Below, one piece after another: positions 27,883 through 37,110 of a stretch of 64,000 nt of DNA (position 1 is the first letter of the stretch; the number at the start of each line of letters is the position of its first letter). Below the pieces are notes generated by a model. It did no database searches. It saw nothing but the letters and a program-made list of their open reading frames with translations, and was not told the DNA's origin. Made by a program: the position numbers and the translations under genes. Source of the DNA: Taibaiella lutea (GTDB lineage: Bacteria > Bacteroidota > Bacteroidia > Chitinophagales > Chitinophagaceae); assembly GCF_008629695.1 (NCBI RefSeq), contig NZ_VWSH01000001.1:89990-153989 (forward strand), written 5' to 3'.

Positions 27883-29214
27883 TTAAAAACCAATACTAGC
27901 CTCTGCGATAAAACCACTGAAGCGGCCTGCCGAAAGTATATTGCTGGCATCATAATGGTCGTACTTTTGGTTAACATACTCTGCTTTCATCATTATATTT
28001 TTAGTGACGAACCAGCCTACTGAACCCACAAGTCTCGTGATAGCAATATCCTCTGTATTGCCAGGTATCGACCCTATAACTTTATTGTATCGTGCGCCTA
28101 TCCAGAATAGATTGTTTGCCGGGAAGCGATATATGATGTCGGCTCCATATTGACTTACTGTCCTATTATCTGCTTCTGTTACTTTCCTTCCTTGTACCCT
28201 TTCATAAGTACCGAGCAATTCAAGTCCCTTATAATTCAAGTAAGGGTTTATTGAAAACGAAGTAACCTGATCGCTGAACTGGGGATTGAATCTTCCCGAC
28301 CATGCATTCCCGTCCGTAGTCGCGGCAGTATTTTCCATGGCATAGAAATAATGGGAGCCTGTCCTGTCGCCCCAAAACAAAGTATTACCCGAAGAACTTT
28401 TGTCTGTGTAAACCGAACCTGTAATCCTCAATCTGAAATCTTTATTTACTTGTTTATCAAATCCTATTTTACCATGAAATGCAGGGCCGTATGTATTCTT
28501 TTTTCCTGTGTTGGCATCAATCTTGGAGGATTCTACTACAGTAGGATTTAATGCGCCATTAGTTACACCCACCATTGCTATAAATCCGCTTTTGGGATGA
28601 AAGTAAACCTCACCACCTATTTCCGTTGCGAATGCATCCATGATATAATTTTCTACAAAAGGATTGTAGATGCCATTGCCACCATCACTCCTGCAAAAAT
28701 GCTGGTCGCCATAATCCACATCATAATCCCCGATTTTAATGGTAACACTTTCCATAATCTTATTGATAAGATTACTGTTCAGGAAAAGTAATTTATCAAA
28801 CTGTACGTATCCGCCCTTCACCCATGTTTCTTCATGGTGTCTTGCAGAAAGATACATGGTAAGGTTCATCCTGATACCATCACTGAGTTGTGCATCGATA
28901 TTAAGGTTTGCCATAGCCAGATTGAATCCGTTGGTAAGTGAAATCAATTGATTCGTATTGACCCCTGCATCCATGATTACTGATGCATTGTTTTCATGTT
29001 TTAATGACTGGAAATCCTGACTGAAATTACCGCCCACCTTCACTTTAAAGCCTTCGAAAGTTGTAGTGTCATTTTTGGTTGTTTCAAAAGTCCTGATACC
29101 TGTTTTATCATTGGGACGGTAATATTGCATTTGTCTTTGTGCGCTTAATGAAGGGCTTATCAGAAGCGCTGATATAAAAGCTAATTGTTGCAGAAGAATA
29201 ATTTTATGTTTCAT
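27883..29214 (-). CDS. Outer-membrane beta-barrel (porin-like)
   Basis: 443 residues with signal peptide (cleavage after SLSAQ, about 25). The rest alternates polar and hydrophobic residues in many strand pairs, contains long loops rich in Gly/Asn/Asp, and ends in Phe (FIAEASIGF), the usual barrel-insertion signature. The early GFKVKVGGNFSQDFQSL and FNLAMANLNIDAQLSDGIRMNLTMYLSAR strands are typical for Bacteroidota porin-type proteins of unknown specificity. Operon with YceI and the alcohol dehydrogenase upstream (44 bp from YceI). Confidence 0.75.
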   Translation of the reverse strand: MKHKIILLQQLAFISALLISPSLSAQRQMQYYRPNDKTGIRTFETTKNDTTTFEGFKVKVGGNFSQDFQSLKHENNASVIMDAGVNTNQLISLTNGFNLAMANLNIDAQLSDGIRMNLTMYLSARHHEETWVKGGYVQFDKLLFLNSNLINKIMESVTIKIGDYDVDYGDQHFCRSDGGNGIYNPFVENYIMDAFATEIGGEVYFHPKSGFIAMVGVTNGALNPTVVESSKIDANTGKKNTYGPAFHGKIGFDKQVNKDFRLRITGSVYTDKSSSGNTLFWGDRTGSHYFYAMENTAATTDGNAWSGRFNPQFSDQVTSFSINPYLNYKGLELLGTYERVQGRKVTEADNRTVSQYGADIIYRFPANNLFWIGARYNKVIGSIPGNTEDIAITRLVGSVGWFVTKNIMMKAEYVNQKYDHYDASNILSAGRFSGFIAEASIGF

Positions 29215-29258
29215 CTCAGGTAGTATGTTGTGCGCATGAACATGCGCCGTTAAAAAGA

Positions 29259-29837
29259 TTATGAGCTTACTTTGAAATTAATGGTGATATCGTTGCCTGT
29301 CTTTAATGTACCAAGTATGGCTGTAGGAGGTTTCACTCCGAAATCGGTCATCCTTATTTTGTATATGCCTTCGAATATTAACTTTCCACCTGCAGCAGAT
29401 GTAACTTTTATCTGCATCACAACAGGTTTTGTAACACCTGCAATTGTAAGATTGCCCCTTGCTGTTATGATTTTTCCGGAAGCATTTGATGTAATAACTG
29501 CAAGAGGAGCAGCAAGTACAAAAGTGATCTGTGGATGGGTGTCTGCCTTTAATGCCTTATAGGTATTTTTATTCATGGTGGAGTTGTCACTCTTGATGGA
29601 TCGGACTTCCATTTTGATATTCATTGCATTCAACCGGAAGCTACCATCCTTAAACCAATTGACTATAGCATTACCTGAAACTGTTTCTACATTTTCAGCC
29701 CAGTCATGTAGATTGGAAGTGCCGTGGATGGTAACTTTATAGTCTTTGGAAAGAGGATAAGTGGTTTCCAATGCATGGGACGTAAAAGCTCCTGACATGA
29801 AAATTAATATCGATAGATACCTTGTAAGATGTGACAT
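29259..29837 (-). CDS. YceI family periplasmic protein
   Basis: 192 residues: signal peptide (about 1-22), then the YceI lipocalin-like barrel that binds a polyprenyl-type lipid. Landmarks are VTIHGTSNLHDWAENVETVSGNA, KMEVRSIKSDNSTMNKNTYKALKADTHPQITFVL, GNLTIAGVTKPVVMQIKVT and the closing MTDFGVKPPTAILGTLKTGNDITINFKV. YceI proteins are linked to isoprenoid or quinone transport and stress. Operon member; 58 bp after the dehydrogenase. Confidence 0.92.
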   Translation of the reverse strand: MSHLTRYLSILIFMSGAFTSHALETTYPLSKDYKVTIHGTSNLHDWAENVETVSGNAIVNWFKDGSFRLNAMNIKMEVRSIKSDNSTMNKNTYKALKADTHPQITFVLAAPLAVITSNASGKIITARGNLTIAGVTKPVVMQIKVTSAAGGKLIFEGIYKIRMTDFGVKPPTAILGTLKTGNDITINFKVSS

Positions 29838-29895
29838 ATTTTTATGTGGTTTTAATAAAGATTAATTAGGATGATGATTAAATTACTTTGGATGC

Positions 29896-30936
29896 TTAAG
29901 CATTTGTCAATATTACTTTCAATGCTTTTTCTTTGGCAGCATTACCAAAAGTGTCATAGGCTTCCATTATCTCGTCTAACCTGAAGTGATGTGTTATTAA
30001 TTGCTTTGGCTTTAACTTATCAGCCTGTACAGTTTTAAATAACATAGGCGTACTCACAGTGTCCACCAGACGGGTCGTAATCGTGATGTTTTTTGACCAC
30101 AGCTTTTCCATGTGCAGCGTAACGCTTTTGCCATGCACCCCGATGTTTGCAATATGGCCACCAACACCGATGACGGCTTCGCACAATTCAAAGGTTGCAG
30201 GTAAGCCTACCGCTTCTATGGCTACATCAACGCCGATACCATCTGTTATTTTCATTACTTCGATTTCAGCATCTTCGTCCACACTATTTATAGTATGCGT
30301 TGCACCAAAAGTTTTAGCCACTTCAAGTCGGTTGTCGTCCTGGTCTATTACTATAATAGTTGAGGGTGTAAAGAACTGGGCAGTCAATAGTGCTGCTATT
30401 CCTACAGGCCCTGCACCTACAATAGCTAAGGTATCGCCTGGCTTAACCTGTCCATTCAATACACCGCATTCAAAACCTGTGGGGAGAATATCACTGAGCA
30501 TAACAAGTGCTTCTTCATCGGAACCTTCAGGGATTATATAAAGGCTATTATCAGCATGGGGTATCCTTACATACTCTGCTTGTGTGCCATCAATCAGATA
30601 GCCTAAAATCCAGCCACCATCTTTACAATGAGAGTACATGCCTTTTTTGCAATACTCACATTTGCTGCAAGATGTAATACAGGAAATAATTACATGGTCC
30701 CCTTTTTTAAATTTGCTTACTGCCGAACCAACCGACTCTACTATACCTACGCCTTCATGGCCAATGATCCGGCCATCGGCTACTTCAGGTAAGTCACCTT
30801 TCATTATATGGAGATCGCTACCGCAAATAGTAGTCTTTGATATTTTAATGATGGCATCCGTTTGCGCTGCTATAACAGGGTGCGGCTTTTCTTCCCACGC
30901 TTTCTTTCCCGGACCATGATAAACCAATGCTTTCAT
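29896..30936 (-). CDS. Zinc-dependent alcohol dehydrogenase
   Basis: 346 residues, medium-chain family. Catalytic zinc ligands C38 (ICGSDLH), H60 and E61; structural zinc cysteines C90, C93, C96 and C104; Rossmann motif GAGPVG near 174. Length and pattern (KALVYHGPGKKAWEEKPHP start) fit the branch annotated as zinc-dependent alcohol or isopropanol/butanediol-type dehydrogenases common in Bacteroidota. First gene of a leftward operon with YceI, a barrel and an exported coiled coil, which suggests a joint role in handling a small alcohol or aldehyde or in envelope redox stress (inference). Confidence 0.9.
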   Translation of the reverse strand: MKALVYHGPGKKAWEEKPHPVIAAQTDAIIKISKTTICGSDLHIMKGDLPEVADGRIIGHEGVGIVESVGSAVSKFKKGDHVIISCITSCSKCEYCKKGMYSHCKDGGWILGYLIDGTQAEYVRIPHADNSLYIIPEGSDEEALVMLSDILPTGFECGVLNGQVKPGDTLAIVGAGPVGIAALLTAQFFTPSTIIVIDQDDNRLEVAKTFGATHTINSVDEDAEIEVMKITDGIGVDVAIEAVGLPATFELCEAVIGVGGHIANIGVHGKSVTLHMEKLWSKNITITTRLVDTVSTPMLFKTVQADKLKPKQLITHHFRLDEIMEAYDTFGNAAKEKALKVILTNA

Positions 30937-31276
30937 TTTATAATTTTAAAAGATGAGATGGTTAATGCTTCAATGTTTAACCAAGATGCAAAAGTCACCT
31001 AAAGCATAAGCCGGAACAATGATTGGGAATAGCGGATAAGATGAGTCTGGTTATTGGAGCCGAGCAGGCCTGAAATAATGTAAAGAGATAATGGAATCAA
31101 GGGCCTGCTTTCCTGAATAAAGGATACAATGGGAATTAAGATCAGTTTAAGAACAAAGGATACAAAACTGATTTGGATCATTGCTGCCCTTTGCACATAT
31201 CATTGAACAGGTACCGGATTAACAGCAACTTTGGTGCAATCGGAAATCCTGAAGCAAAAAAAGCGATACTAATATT
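30937..31276. other. Intergenic between divergent genes, 340 bp
   Basis: Promoter region of the leftward dehydrogenase operon and of the rightward helical gene at 31292. No confident box; no second gene visible on either strand. Confidence 0.4.
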
Positions 31277-31291
31277 TTGAACTCACCACAA

Positions 31292-31645
31292 ATGAATACA
31301 GCAATAGAGAGTGATACCCTGAAGGATATCAGGGAATGGCAGGAAAGGATAGACCAATTGGGTACTGAAAACAACCAGATGAAGGATCGGTTGGCTAAAG
31401 AAATACTTAAAGAAGTAAGCGATTCCTTTTTAGAAGGGTCTGAGGATTTTTATCAGCTGTTGCTGGATAAAGATCAGTCGATGGGCTTACTAAGGCATGA
31501 AATTGGGGGCCTGCTTACACTTGTATCCAAGACCAGTGCCTTAATGCAGTTGCATAAATACGCAACGCTCAGAAGGGACCTGGTACGTTTTGAAAAAGAA
31601 TTTTATACTTTGAAATTAAGCTTCCTTGAGCATCTTATGCATTAG
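31292..31645 (+). CDS. Small coiled-coil cytosolic protein
   Basis: 117 residues from ATG 31292 (a TTG 15 bp upstream is less likely). Nearly all helix: an N-terminal coiled coil (DIREWQERIDQLGTENNQMKDRLAKEILKEV) and a C-terminal helical pair (MGLLRHEIGGLLTLVSKTSALMQL...). No membrane or export signal. It is convergent with the receiver-CRP gene (14 bp between stops) and surrounded by signalling genes, so an accessory role in that pathway is possible. Family not recognised. Confidence 0.6.
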   Translation: MNTAIESDTLKDIREWQERIDQLGTENNQMKDRLAKEILKEVSDSFLEGSEDFYQLLLDKDQSMGLLRHEIGGLLTLVSKTSALMQLHKYATLRRDLVRFEKEFYTLKLSFLEHLMH

Positions 31646-31659
31646 CTGTTGCAGTTGGC

Positions 31660-32718
31660 TCAATTATACATCTCCTCTAATATCCTCAGGTTAATAATTT
31701 TGATGCGGCTGCTTTCAATACTGATCAAGTTTTCGTCCTTAAGTTCCCCCAGCATGCGGATAAGCGATTCCTTTGCAACACCGGCAATAGCAGCGAGGGT
31801 ATCCCTGGAAAGGTCAATAGTGTAATCCTCCTCTTTTTCGGAGTTGTATTTCCTTTGGAGGACAATAAGTGTATCTGCTACTTTTTTTCTTAAAGAATTA
31901 TACGCTATTGCGAGCAATTGTTCTTCCTTGTCATTGATGTTACGTGCAAGTATGCCAATGAACTTTTTCATGATCTCCGGATTCTTTTCAATTAAATCGT
32001 CAAACTCAGATCTTGGGATAACTGCCAGCTCTGTGTCTTCCAAAGCTTCCGCGCTCTGCCTGTAAATATCACCTTCCAACAAGGCCATGTATCCGAGGAA
32101 ATCACCCTTATTATAAAGCCCCACAATAAGTTCTTTCCCTTCTTCATTACGCTTATAGGTCTTGACCTTACCTTTAAGGATATAGAATAGCATGGAAGGG
32201 TGATTGCCTTCTGCATAGATAAGTTGTTTTCTCTTATGGTTATTTGTGTTCCGCCCTTCTTTCAGTTCGGACAAATAATCTTTGTCAAAAGACAATTCAA
32301 TGAGTTGGTGTACCCCATCCATTGTATCGGATAACTGCTTTTTGAGTGCAGCGGCTTTCTTCAACCTCCTTGCCACGGCATTTAACAAGTCTGTGCCATC
32401 AAAAGGCTTTATGATGTAGTCATCGGCACCCAATTCCATGCCCTTTCTTACTTCACTTCTTTCTGATTTTGCCGTCAAAAAAATAAATGGGATATTTTGA
32501 AGGCTTTGATTTTCCTGCAACATATGCAGTACGCCATATCCATCCAACACCGGCATCATGATATCGCAAATTATTAGATCCGGCACCAGCTTCTTTGCTA
32601 TAGCGACACCTTCCTTTCCATTCCCGGCTGTTGACACCTCATAGCCTGCAAGGTCAAGTATTTCAGCCATGTTTTCCCTTATTTCAGCATTGTCTTCAAT
32701 GATCAGTACTTTTTGCAT
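31660..32718 (-). CDS. Response regulator: receiver fused to CRP-like cNMP domain and HTH
   Basis: 352 residues. Receiver 1-120 with phospho-acceptor D52 (LIICDIMMP) and KPFD Lys. Then a cyclic-nucleotide-binding beta-roll (about 150-255: MLFYILKGKVKTYKRNEEGKELIVGLYNKGDFLGYMALLE) and a CRP/FNR-type winged helix (about 285-350: SRDTLAAIAGVAKESLIRMLGELKDENLI). No FNR cysteines are evident. It follows the PAS kinase at 32726 by 7 bp: a two-gene two-component operon. The neighbouring ADH-YceI-barrel operon is a plausible target (inference). Confidence 0.93.
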   Translation of the reverse strand: MQKVLIIEDNAEIRENMAEILDLAGYEVSTAGNGKEGVAIAKKLVPDLIICDIMMPVLDGYGVLHMLQENQSLQNIPFIFLTAKSERSEVRKGMELGADDYIIKPFDGTDLLNAVARRLKKAAALKKQLSDTMDGVHQLIELSFDKDYLSELKEGRNTNNHKRKQLIYAEGNHPSMLFYILKGKVKTYKRNEEGKELIVGLYNKGDFLGYMALLEGDIYRQSAEALEDTELAVIPRSEFDDLIEKNPEIMKKFIGILARNINDKEEQLLAIAYNSLRKKVADTLIVLQRKYNSEKEEDYTIDLSRDTLAAIAGVAKESLIRMLGELKDENLISIESSRIKIINLRILEEMYN

Positions 32719-32725
32719 GGTTTGG

Positions 32726-33940
32726 CTATTGATTCAGGTTAAAGGTTAAGATGAAAGTCGTGCCTTCGTTTATGGCACTTTTGCAGGAAATATTCCCATT
32801 CATTAATTCAGCATATTTAGCTACGATATGCAATCCAAGGCCGGTTCCCTGGATGTTGACCACATTGGCACCCCTGAAAAAACGTTCGAACAAATGCTGC
32901 TGGTCATCTTTGGATATACCAAGGCCATCGTCTTTTATAGTTAAGGTTAAAATCTCATCATTTCGTTCACTATTTATATTTATCAAGGCATTATCTGCTG
33001 AAAATTTCACTGCATTCGACAACAGGTTCATGATGATATGCTTAAGTAAGCTTTGGTCTAAAATAGTTACTGCCGGCCCATTGTGCCGATACTTGATTTG
33101 TTGTTCTTTCTTAAACAATCCGGTCACTTCTTGTATGATACTTTCAATGTATTCAGGTAAATCGAAAGTTGCATATCTGACCTGAATCTTTCCTTCTTCG
33201 ATTTTGCCAACCGACAGGAAATCGTTGAGGATATCCGTCAGCATATTTACAGATGAAACTATTCTTTCTATATGCTTCTCCCGCTTGAAATTATCTTCTG
33301 TTTCAGTGTATTTTGAAATAAGATAGGCAGAAGAGAGCACGGTACTTAACGGTGTCCTGAATTCATGTGAAGCCATGGAAACGAACCGGGATTTTAGTTC
33401 GCCCAATTCCTTTTCTTTTTCAAGGGCAAGCATCAGGTCTCTATCCTTTGCCTGTGTCTCTTCATTTAATTGGGCAAGCCGTGTTACAGTGCTCGTTAGG
33501 GTTTGGGTACGTTCTTCTATCTTCTGTTCGAGTTCTTCATTTAGCAGTTTCAATGCCCGCTCTACTTCCTTTCTAAGCGAAATATCACTAAGGAATCCGA
33601 TGACATATTTGCCTGCATCCGTTTGATAGTGACCAAGACTTATTTCGACTTCAAATTCACTGCCATCATTTCTTCTTGCAAAAAGGTCCATGCCGAGGCC
33701 CATTGGCCTGCTTTTGGGTAGTTGATTATATTGCTGCAAATGATTTTCATGTGCATCATGGAAACGCTGTGGTATTAACATCGATAAAGGTTGACCTATC
33801 AGCTCGGCCTCGGTATAGTTGAATTGTGCAAGTAAGAAAGGGTTGGCAAGAACAATGTCGGCCTTGTCATCAATTACGATAATGCCCATCGCGCCATTGC
33901 TGAATAATGCGTCGAATCCGATTCCTGTTCCTTTGTTCAT
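32726..33940 (-). CDS. PAS histidine kinase
   Basis: 404 residues, cytosolic. PAS at about 8-125 (MGIIVIDDKADIVLANPFLLAQFNYTEAELIG), a coiled coil at about 125-180 (KLLNEELEQKIEERTQTLTS), HisKA with H192 in ASHEFRTP, and an HATPase domain with N-box LLSNAVKFS (about 306-314), G1 DDGLGI and G2 GTGLGLH (about 365-371). First gene of the operon with the receiver-CRP regulator, which is its likely substrate. Confidence 0.94.
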   Translation of the reverse strand: MNKGTGIGFDALFSNGAMGIIVIDDKADIVLANPFLLAQFNYTEAELIGQPLSMLIPQRFHDAHENHLQQYNQLPKSRPMGLGMDLFARRNDGSEFEVEISLGHYQTDAGKYVIGFLSDISLRKEVERALKLLNEELEQKIEERTQTLTSTVTRLAQLNEETQAKDRDLMLALEKEKELGELKSRFVSMASHEFRTPLSTVLSSAYLISKYTETEDNFKREKHIERIVSSVNMLTDILNDFLSVGKIEEGKIQVRYATFDLPEYIESIIQEVTGLFKKEQQIKYRHNGPAVTILDQSLLKHIIMNLLSNAVKFSADNALININSERNDEILTLTIKDDGLGISKDDQQHLFERFFRGANVVNIQGTGLGLHIVAKYAELMNGNISCKSAINEGTTFILTFNLNQ

Positions 33941-34068
33941 GGCGATACATTGTTTTTATTAAAAAGAACCATTTATATTTTTGTTTTTCGCCAGAAATAA
34001 ACTGTACACCTTGGTATCTTAAATAATCTTAAGAGTAGTTTAAAAATGCGGTATTGTGGCTTAGGAGA

Positions 34069-34308
34069 TTAGTAGGTGTCTGCAACACAAACTTGCAATT
34101 GTTGCTTAATGCCAGCTATTTGGGCGCATACCTCACTCACCATTTTTTTTAATTCAATATTCCGGACCCTTAGCTTCTGACGGTGCCTTAAAAGTTCATA
34201 AATATAATCAACATCGGCTTGCAATAAAAACGTTAACTTTTCATTTCTATTCAAGGCTTCCCTAAATAAGTCCTGATTTATTTTAAATAACGTATAATCT
34301 TGAAGCAT
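34069..34308 (-). CDS. Small helical protein
   Basis: 79 residues, helix-rich and charged (DLFREALNRNEKLTFLLQADVDYIYELLRHRQKLRVRNIELKKMVSEVCAQIAGIKQQLQ), probably a short coiled coil. Same general plan as the protein at 24549-24782 but no convincing residue match. It precedes the kinase operon on the same strand by 128 bp and might belong to it. Function unknown. Confidence 0.45.
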   Translation of the reverse strand: MLQDYTLFKINQDLFREALNRNEKLTFLLQADVDYIYELLRHRQKLRVRNIELKKMVSEVCAQIAGIKQQLQVCVADTY

Positions 34309-34737
34309 GCTATTTTTGTGAATTCTGATGAACTAATAATGGAAATAATATCATCGGTTGGATTATATGGTTTGGTAACTTTAAGGTCGGAGATTTCTTA
34401 TAACTTATCATTTCGATGATGCAATACAAAGAAGATAGAAGGTGGGATCTCTTAAAATTACGGCAATAATATTATCTGCAACAATAATATAACATAAATT
34501 AATGAATATAGTTCGGGCAGTTGTTGATTTAACGGCAGAAGCTTATTAGTAATGATTCAATTGAACGATTTGTTTAGGCCTTGATAGTCAATGTTAAATT
34601 AATGGAATCAATTAAAATACCTGAGACTGTTTTTTCGATTTCAATATTTTCTCGATGGCTGTATACCTGGGAGCTTGTAGAGCAAGGCCCTTTTATCTTT
34701 ATCTTAGTGGTATAGGATTAATCGATTGAGCTTATCT
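34309..34737. other. Intergenic, decayed
   Basis: No gene. Left of the TolC relic, in the direction its transcript would have run, I cannot recognise a second gene. Confidence 0.4.
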
Positions 34738-34940
34738 TTAAAACCCACCACCAAGTGAGCGATAAAATTCCGACATGTTTATGCTTAATTCAACCAGTTT
34801 CAGTTAGCTTTGAAGTGCTTTACTTTGGGCAGTTATTAACTCCAAGTAGTGGCAATGATATTTAATACAAAAGGTTAGCGTTTCCGATAGCTTGGTGCAT
34901 CACCTATAAGTTTTCTGCGGTTTTAATAAATAGGTCACCC
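34738..34940 (-). pseudogene. TolC/NodT-type outer-membrane efflux protein relic
   Basis: Reading leftward, the translation ends with YLELITAQSKALQS, a stop, then LKLVELSINMSEFYRSLGGGF and the terminal stop at 34738. This is the characteristic C-terminus of RND-pump outer-membrane channels (YLEV[IL]TAQxxxLxxELxLVxxxxxxxxxxxxLYxSLGGGW). The internal TAA stands at the usual Glu, a GAA to TAA nonsense change. The rest of the gene and its pump partners are gone. Confidence 0.7.
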
Positions 34941-35019
34941 TATTAAAATCTCCATTGGCCTCTTCTTCCTCCTGATTCAACGTGCACATAGCTAAAAAAA
35001 GAAGGTAATTACCTTCTTT

Positions 35020-35152
35020 TTTTTCTCATCAGGAGCTTAGAGAACAGATTAAGCTGTAATTTATCTTCTTACCATATCTTATTAAACAATTCTGGATTAC
35101 ACTAATCTTTTCGCATTTATCATAAATCGAATGGTAAATAATAATTCATCAT
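35020..35152 (-). pseudogene. Decayed copy of the helical protein at 24549
   Basis: Starts MMNYYL as in the intact gene and keeps scattered matches further on (AKRLV, then DK-QLNLFSKL) but is broken by stops and frameshifts. The upstream 65 bp match the intact locus closely, including the palindrome at 35202-35226. Confidence 0.65.
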
Positions 35153-35201
35153 TATGAAAAAAAGAGAAACATACCGGGAGGCATGCTCTCTAATTCACTA
35201 T

Positions 35202-35226
35202 GTGATTATAATGCAGGTATAATCAC
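35202..35226 (-). promoter_or_regulatory. Palindrome conserved with 24836-24860
   Basis: GTGATTATA (35202-35210) and TATAATCAC (35218-35226) with a 7-base spacer, identical arms and one spacer change compared with the other locus. It sits between the decayed helical gene (left) and the broken receiver gene (right). Confidence 0.6.
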
Positions 35227-35302
35227 AAAGCCCAACATTTAACAAGCTTGTACGTTTTATCTGTAACTCCATTAAATTGAAAAATATAATATAGACAATG
35301 AC

Positions 35303-35582
35303 ATGGCTAAGAAAATACTGATTATTGATGATGACAGCAGACGAAGCAAAAGCCTTAAAACCCGATATTATATTATTAGATGTCATCATCAAGGGGTATA
35401 ATATAACAGGTGACGAGATATGCAAAGAGATCAAATCACGCGAGGACTACATAAAAATATTGCTTGTTTCCGGTGAGGAAAATTTACATGACCTAGCTAA
35501 TAAATGTTCTGCCGATGGCTATCTCCCCAAACCTTTTGATATAAAAAGCTTAAAAGTTTTGATAGCTGACGGGGCAGATTAA
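35303..35582 (+). pseudogene. Receiver-domain gene with frameshifting internal deletion
   Basis: Opens with MAKKILIIDDD as does the intact receiver at 36208-36570, but then jumps directly to the sequence matching residue 36 onward (MTADEAKALKPDIILLDVIIKG...DGYLPKPFDIKSL), in another frame. Compared with the paralogue about 77 nt are missing, bounded by a GATGAC at both edges. The downstream frame (35325-35582) retains the phospho-Asp and KPFD but lacks the acidic pocket and first helix, so it cannot fold as a receiver. Confidence 0.85.
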
Positions 35583-35685
35583 ATTTTCAGGCCAAAATAT
35601 AGGACTAGGAAAGAAATACTTGTATAAACATCCAACTAAGTATCGTAAGTCATCCTGAAATAAGCGCAATATAAATTAAAACTTC

Positions 35686-36189
35686 CTATACCGTACTTAA
35701 GTATTTTGTAGTAATCAGCAGCATCAAAGCTTTATCCGCTTTTGCCTCGTTATAATTTTCCTTGATAAGTTCTTTGATCCGCTCTTTACGTATTTTCACC
35801 GCCAGGAGTTGAAGCACCTGAAATGAGGCTATCTCGGTCGCTTCAATATTTGTCATATAGAAAAGTATCGACATGTCCCTTAGCTCTGGATTGTCCTGAT
35901 GTGTTTTGATTTCTTCAAAGGAATCATCTATCAGCCCGGTAAGACCACTGATGCTACCCTCATTTTTCAATGCACCCATCAATTCGTAAATAGCCGCCAT
36001 ACGTTTTCGCTGAAGCTCTACCACCTTGATGGTTTCAAATATTGCTTCTTCCAGGTCTGAAAAATGTACCTGGTATAAAATTTCAGGCAGCCGCTTGAGC
36101 AGATGCGATTTTGCTGAATATACTTTGTCCAGGTGATGAATAAAAAATGTTATAAGGTCATCTTTATCCAGATTGATTTGTTCTGCCAT
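35686..36189 (-). CDS. DUF892 (YciE/YciF-like) ferritin-like protein
   Basis: 167 residues, a ferritin-like four-helix bundle. The signature LITFFIHHLDKVYSAKSHLLKRLPEIL, then ETIKVVELQRKRMAAIYELMG and IEATEIASFQVLQLLAVK, fits DUF892. Conserved acidic residues of the bundle may bind iron. Family members are induced by osmotic and general stress. Cotranscribed with the receiver at 36208 (18 bp apart), which ties it to a two-component pathway. Confidence 0.85.
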   Translation of the reverse strand: MAEQINLDKDDLITFFIHHLDKVYSAKSHLLKRLPEILYQVHFSDLEEAIFETIKVVELQRKRMAAIYELMGALKNEGSISGLTGLIDDSFEEIKTHQDNPELRDMSILFYMTNIEATEIASFQVLQLLAVKIRKERIKELIKENYNEAKADKALMLLITTKYLSTV

Positions 36190-36207
36190 GGCAGCAAATT
36201 AATGAAA

Positions 36208-36570
36208 TTATATAAACCTGCATCTTACAGCAGACATCAAATTCTTCACATCAAAAGGTTTCGCAATATATCCGTCAGCGTTGCAGTCTTCTGCAAGTAT
36301 TCTTAAATTATTCTCTGATGACACCAGCAACACCGGTATATAATTCATGTCCTCTCTCGACTTGATCTCCATACAGATTTCATCGCCGTTAAGCTTGTAG
36401 TTTCTGAGTTTGACATCAAGTAATACAATATCAGGATGGATAACTTTTATCTCATCAGCCGTCATCCCTGTATTACTTAGCACCACATCAAATTCTGAAT
36501 CCTGAAATACAATATTTAACATCTCCAGTATGTCCTTGTCATCATCAATAATCAGTATTTTCTTAGCCAT
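36208..36570 (-). CDS. Single-domain response regulator
   Basis: 120 residues, receiver only: D9-D10-D11 acidic pocket, phospho-acceptor D52 (IVLLDVKL), LLVSSE switch Ser and AKPFD Lys. Heads the two-gene operon with the DUF892 gene. A nearby broken copy lies at 35303-35582 on the opposite strand. The partner kinase could be the CheB-CheR-kinase fusion at 37840-41400 on the same strand (inference). Confidence 0.92.
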   Translation of the reverse strand: MAKKILIIDDDKDILEMLNIVFQDSEFDVVLSNTGMTADEIKVIHPDIVLLDVKLRNYKLNGDEICMEIKSREDMNYIPVLLVSSENNLRILAEDCNADGYIAKPFDVKNLMSAVRCRFI

Positions 36571-37110
36571 AGGAACTCATTTATTTATACCTGCACCTTA
36601 CAAAATTAAAAGTGTGTAACCAAACCAACATGATATAATGCTTTTAGTTCGAACTCAAGCCAGTTAACAGCGGTGAAACTATATCCCATAGTGGGATTCA
36701 ATAAATTTTTTTAATGATAAGCCATGTTTTATTATCTGTGTAATAAAATTAATTGTATTTTGTTTTACCCCACTTATATTTTAGGATAGATTTACTTAAA
36801 AAGTCGCTTACTGCTGGACGCTTCCTTATTATTATTAATTTAAATATTATATTGGTGATTACTCAAACTCGTCTGCAGTGGTATACGTGGATTTCTGCAA
36901 GCTAGTATTCCATATTTCATAATTAAATCCCACTCAAATATCCTACAAATTATCTTTTGCTAAATCTGGTAAATGTGTAAGAAATAAAAAAGTTTATGTA
37001 ACAATTCTCGCGACAGCCGATATAGCTTTATTTCAGATCAAAACGTATTCATGTGAGCAATTTTACAAAATGTATTTTCTAGCAACCGTTTTTTTTTAAT
37101 ACCAGAGAAG
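36571..37110. other. Intergenic, 540 bp
   Basis: AT-rich, no supported gene. Contains the promoter of the receiver/DUF892 operon; TGCAGGTATAA just upstream of that gene also occurs inside the palindrome at 35202-35226. Confidence 0.4.
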
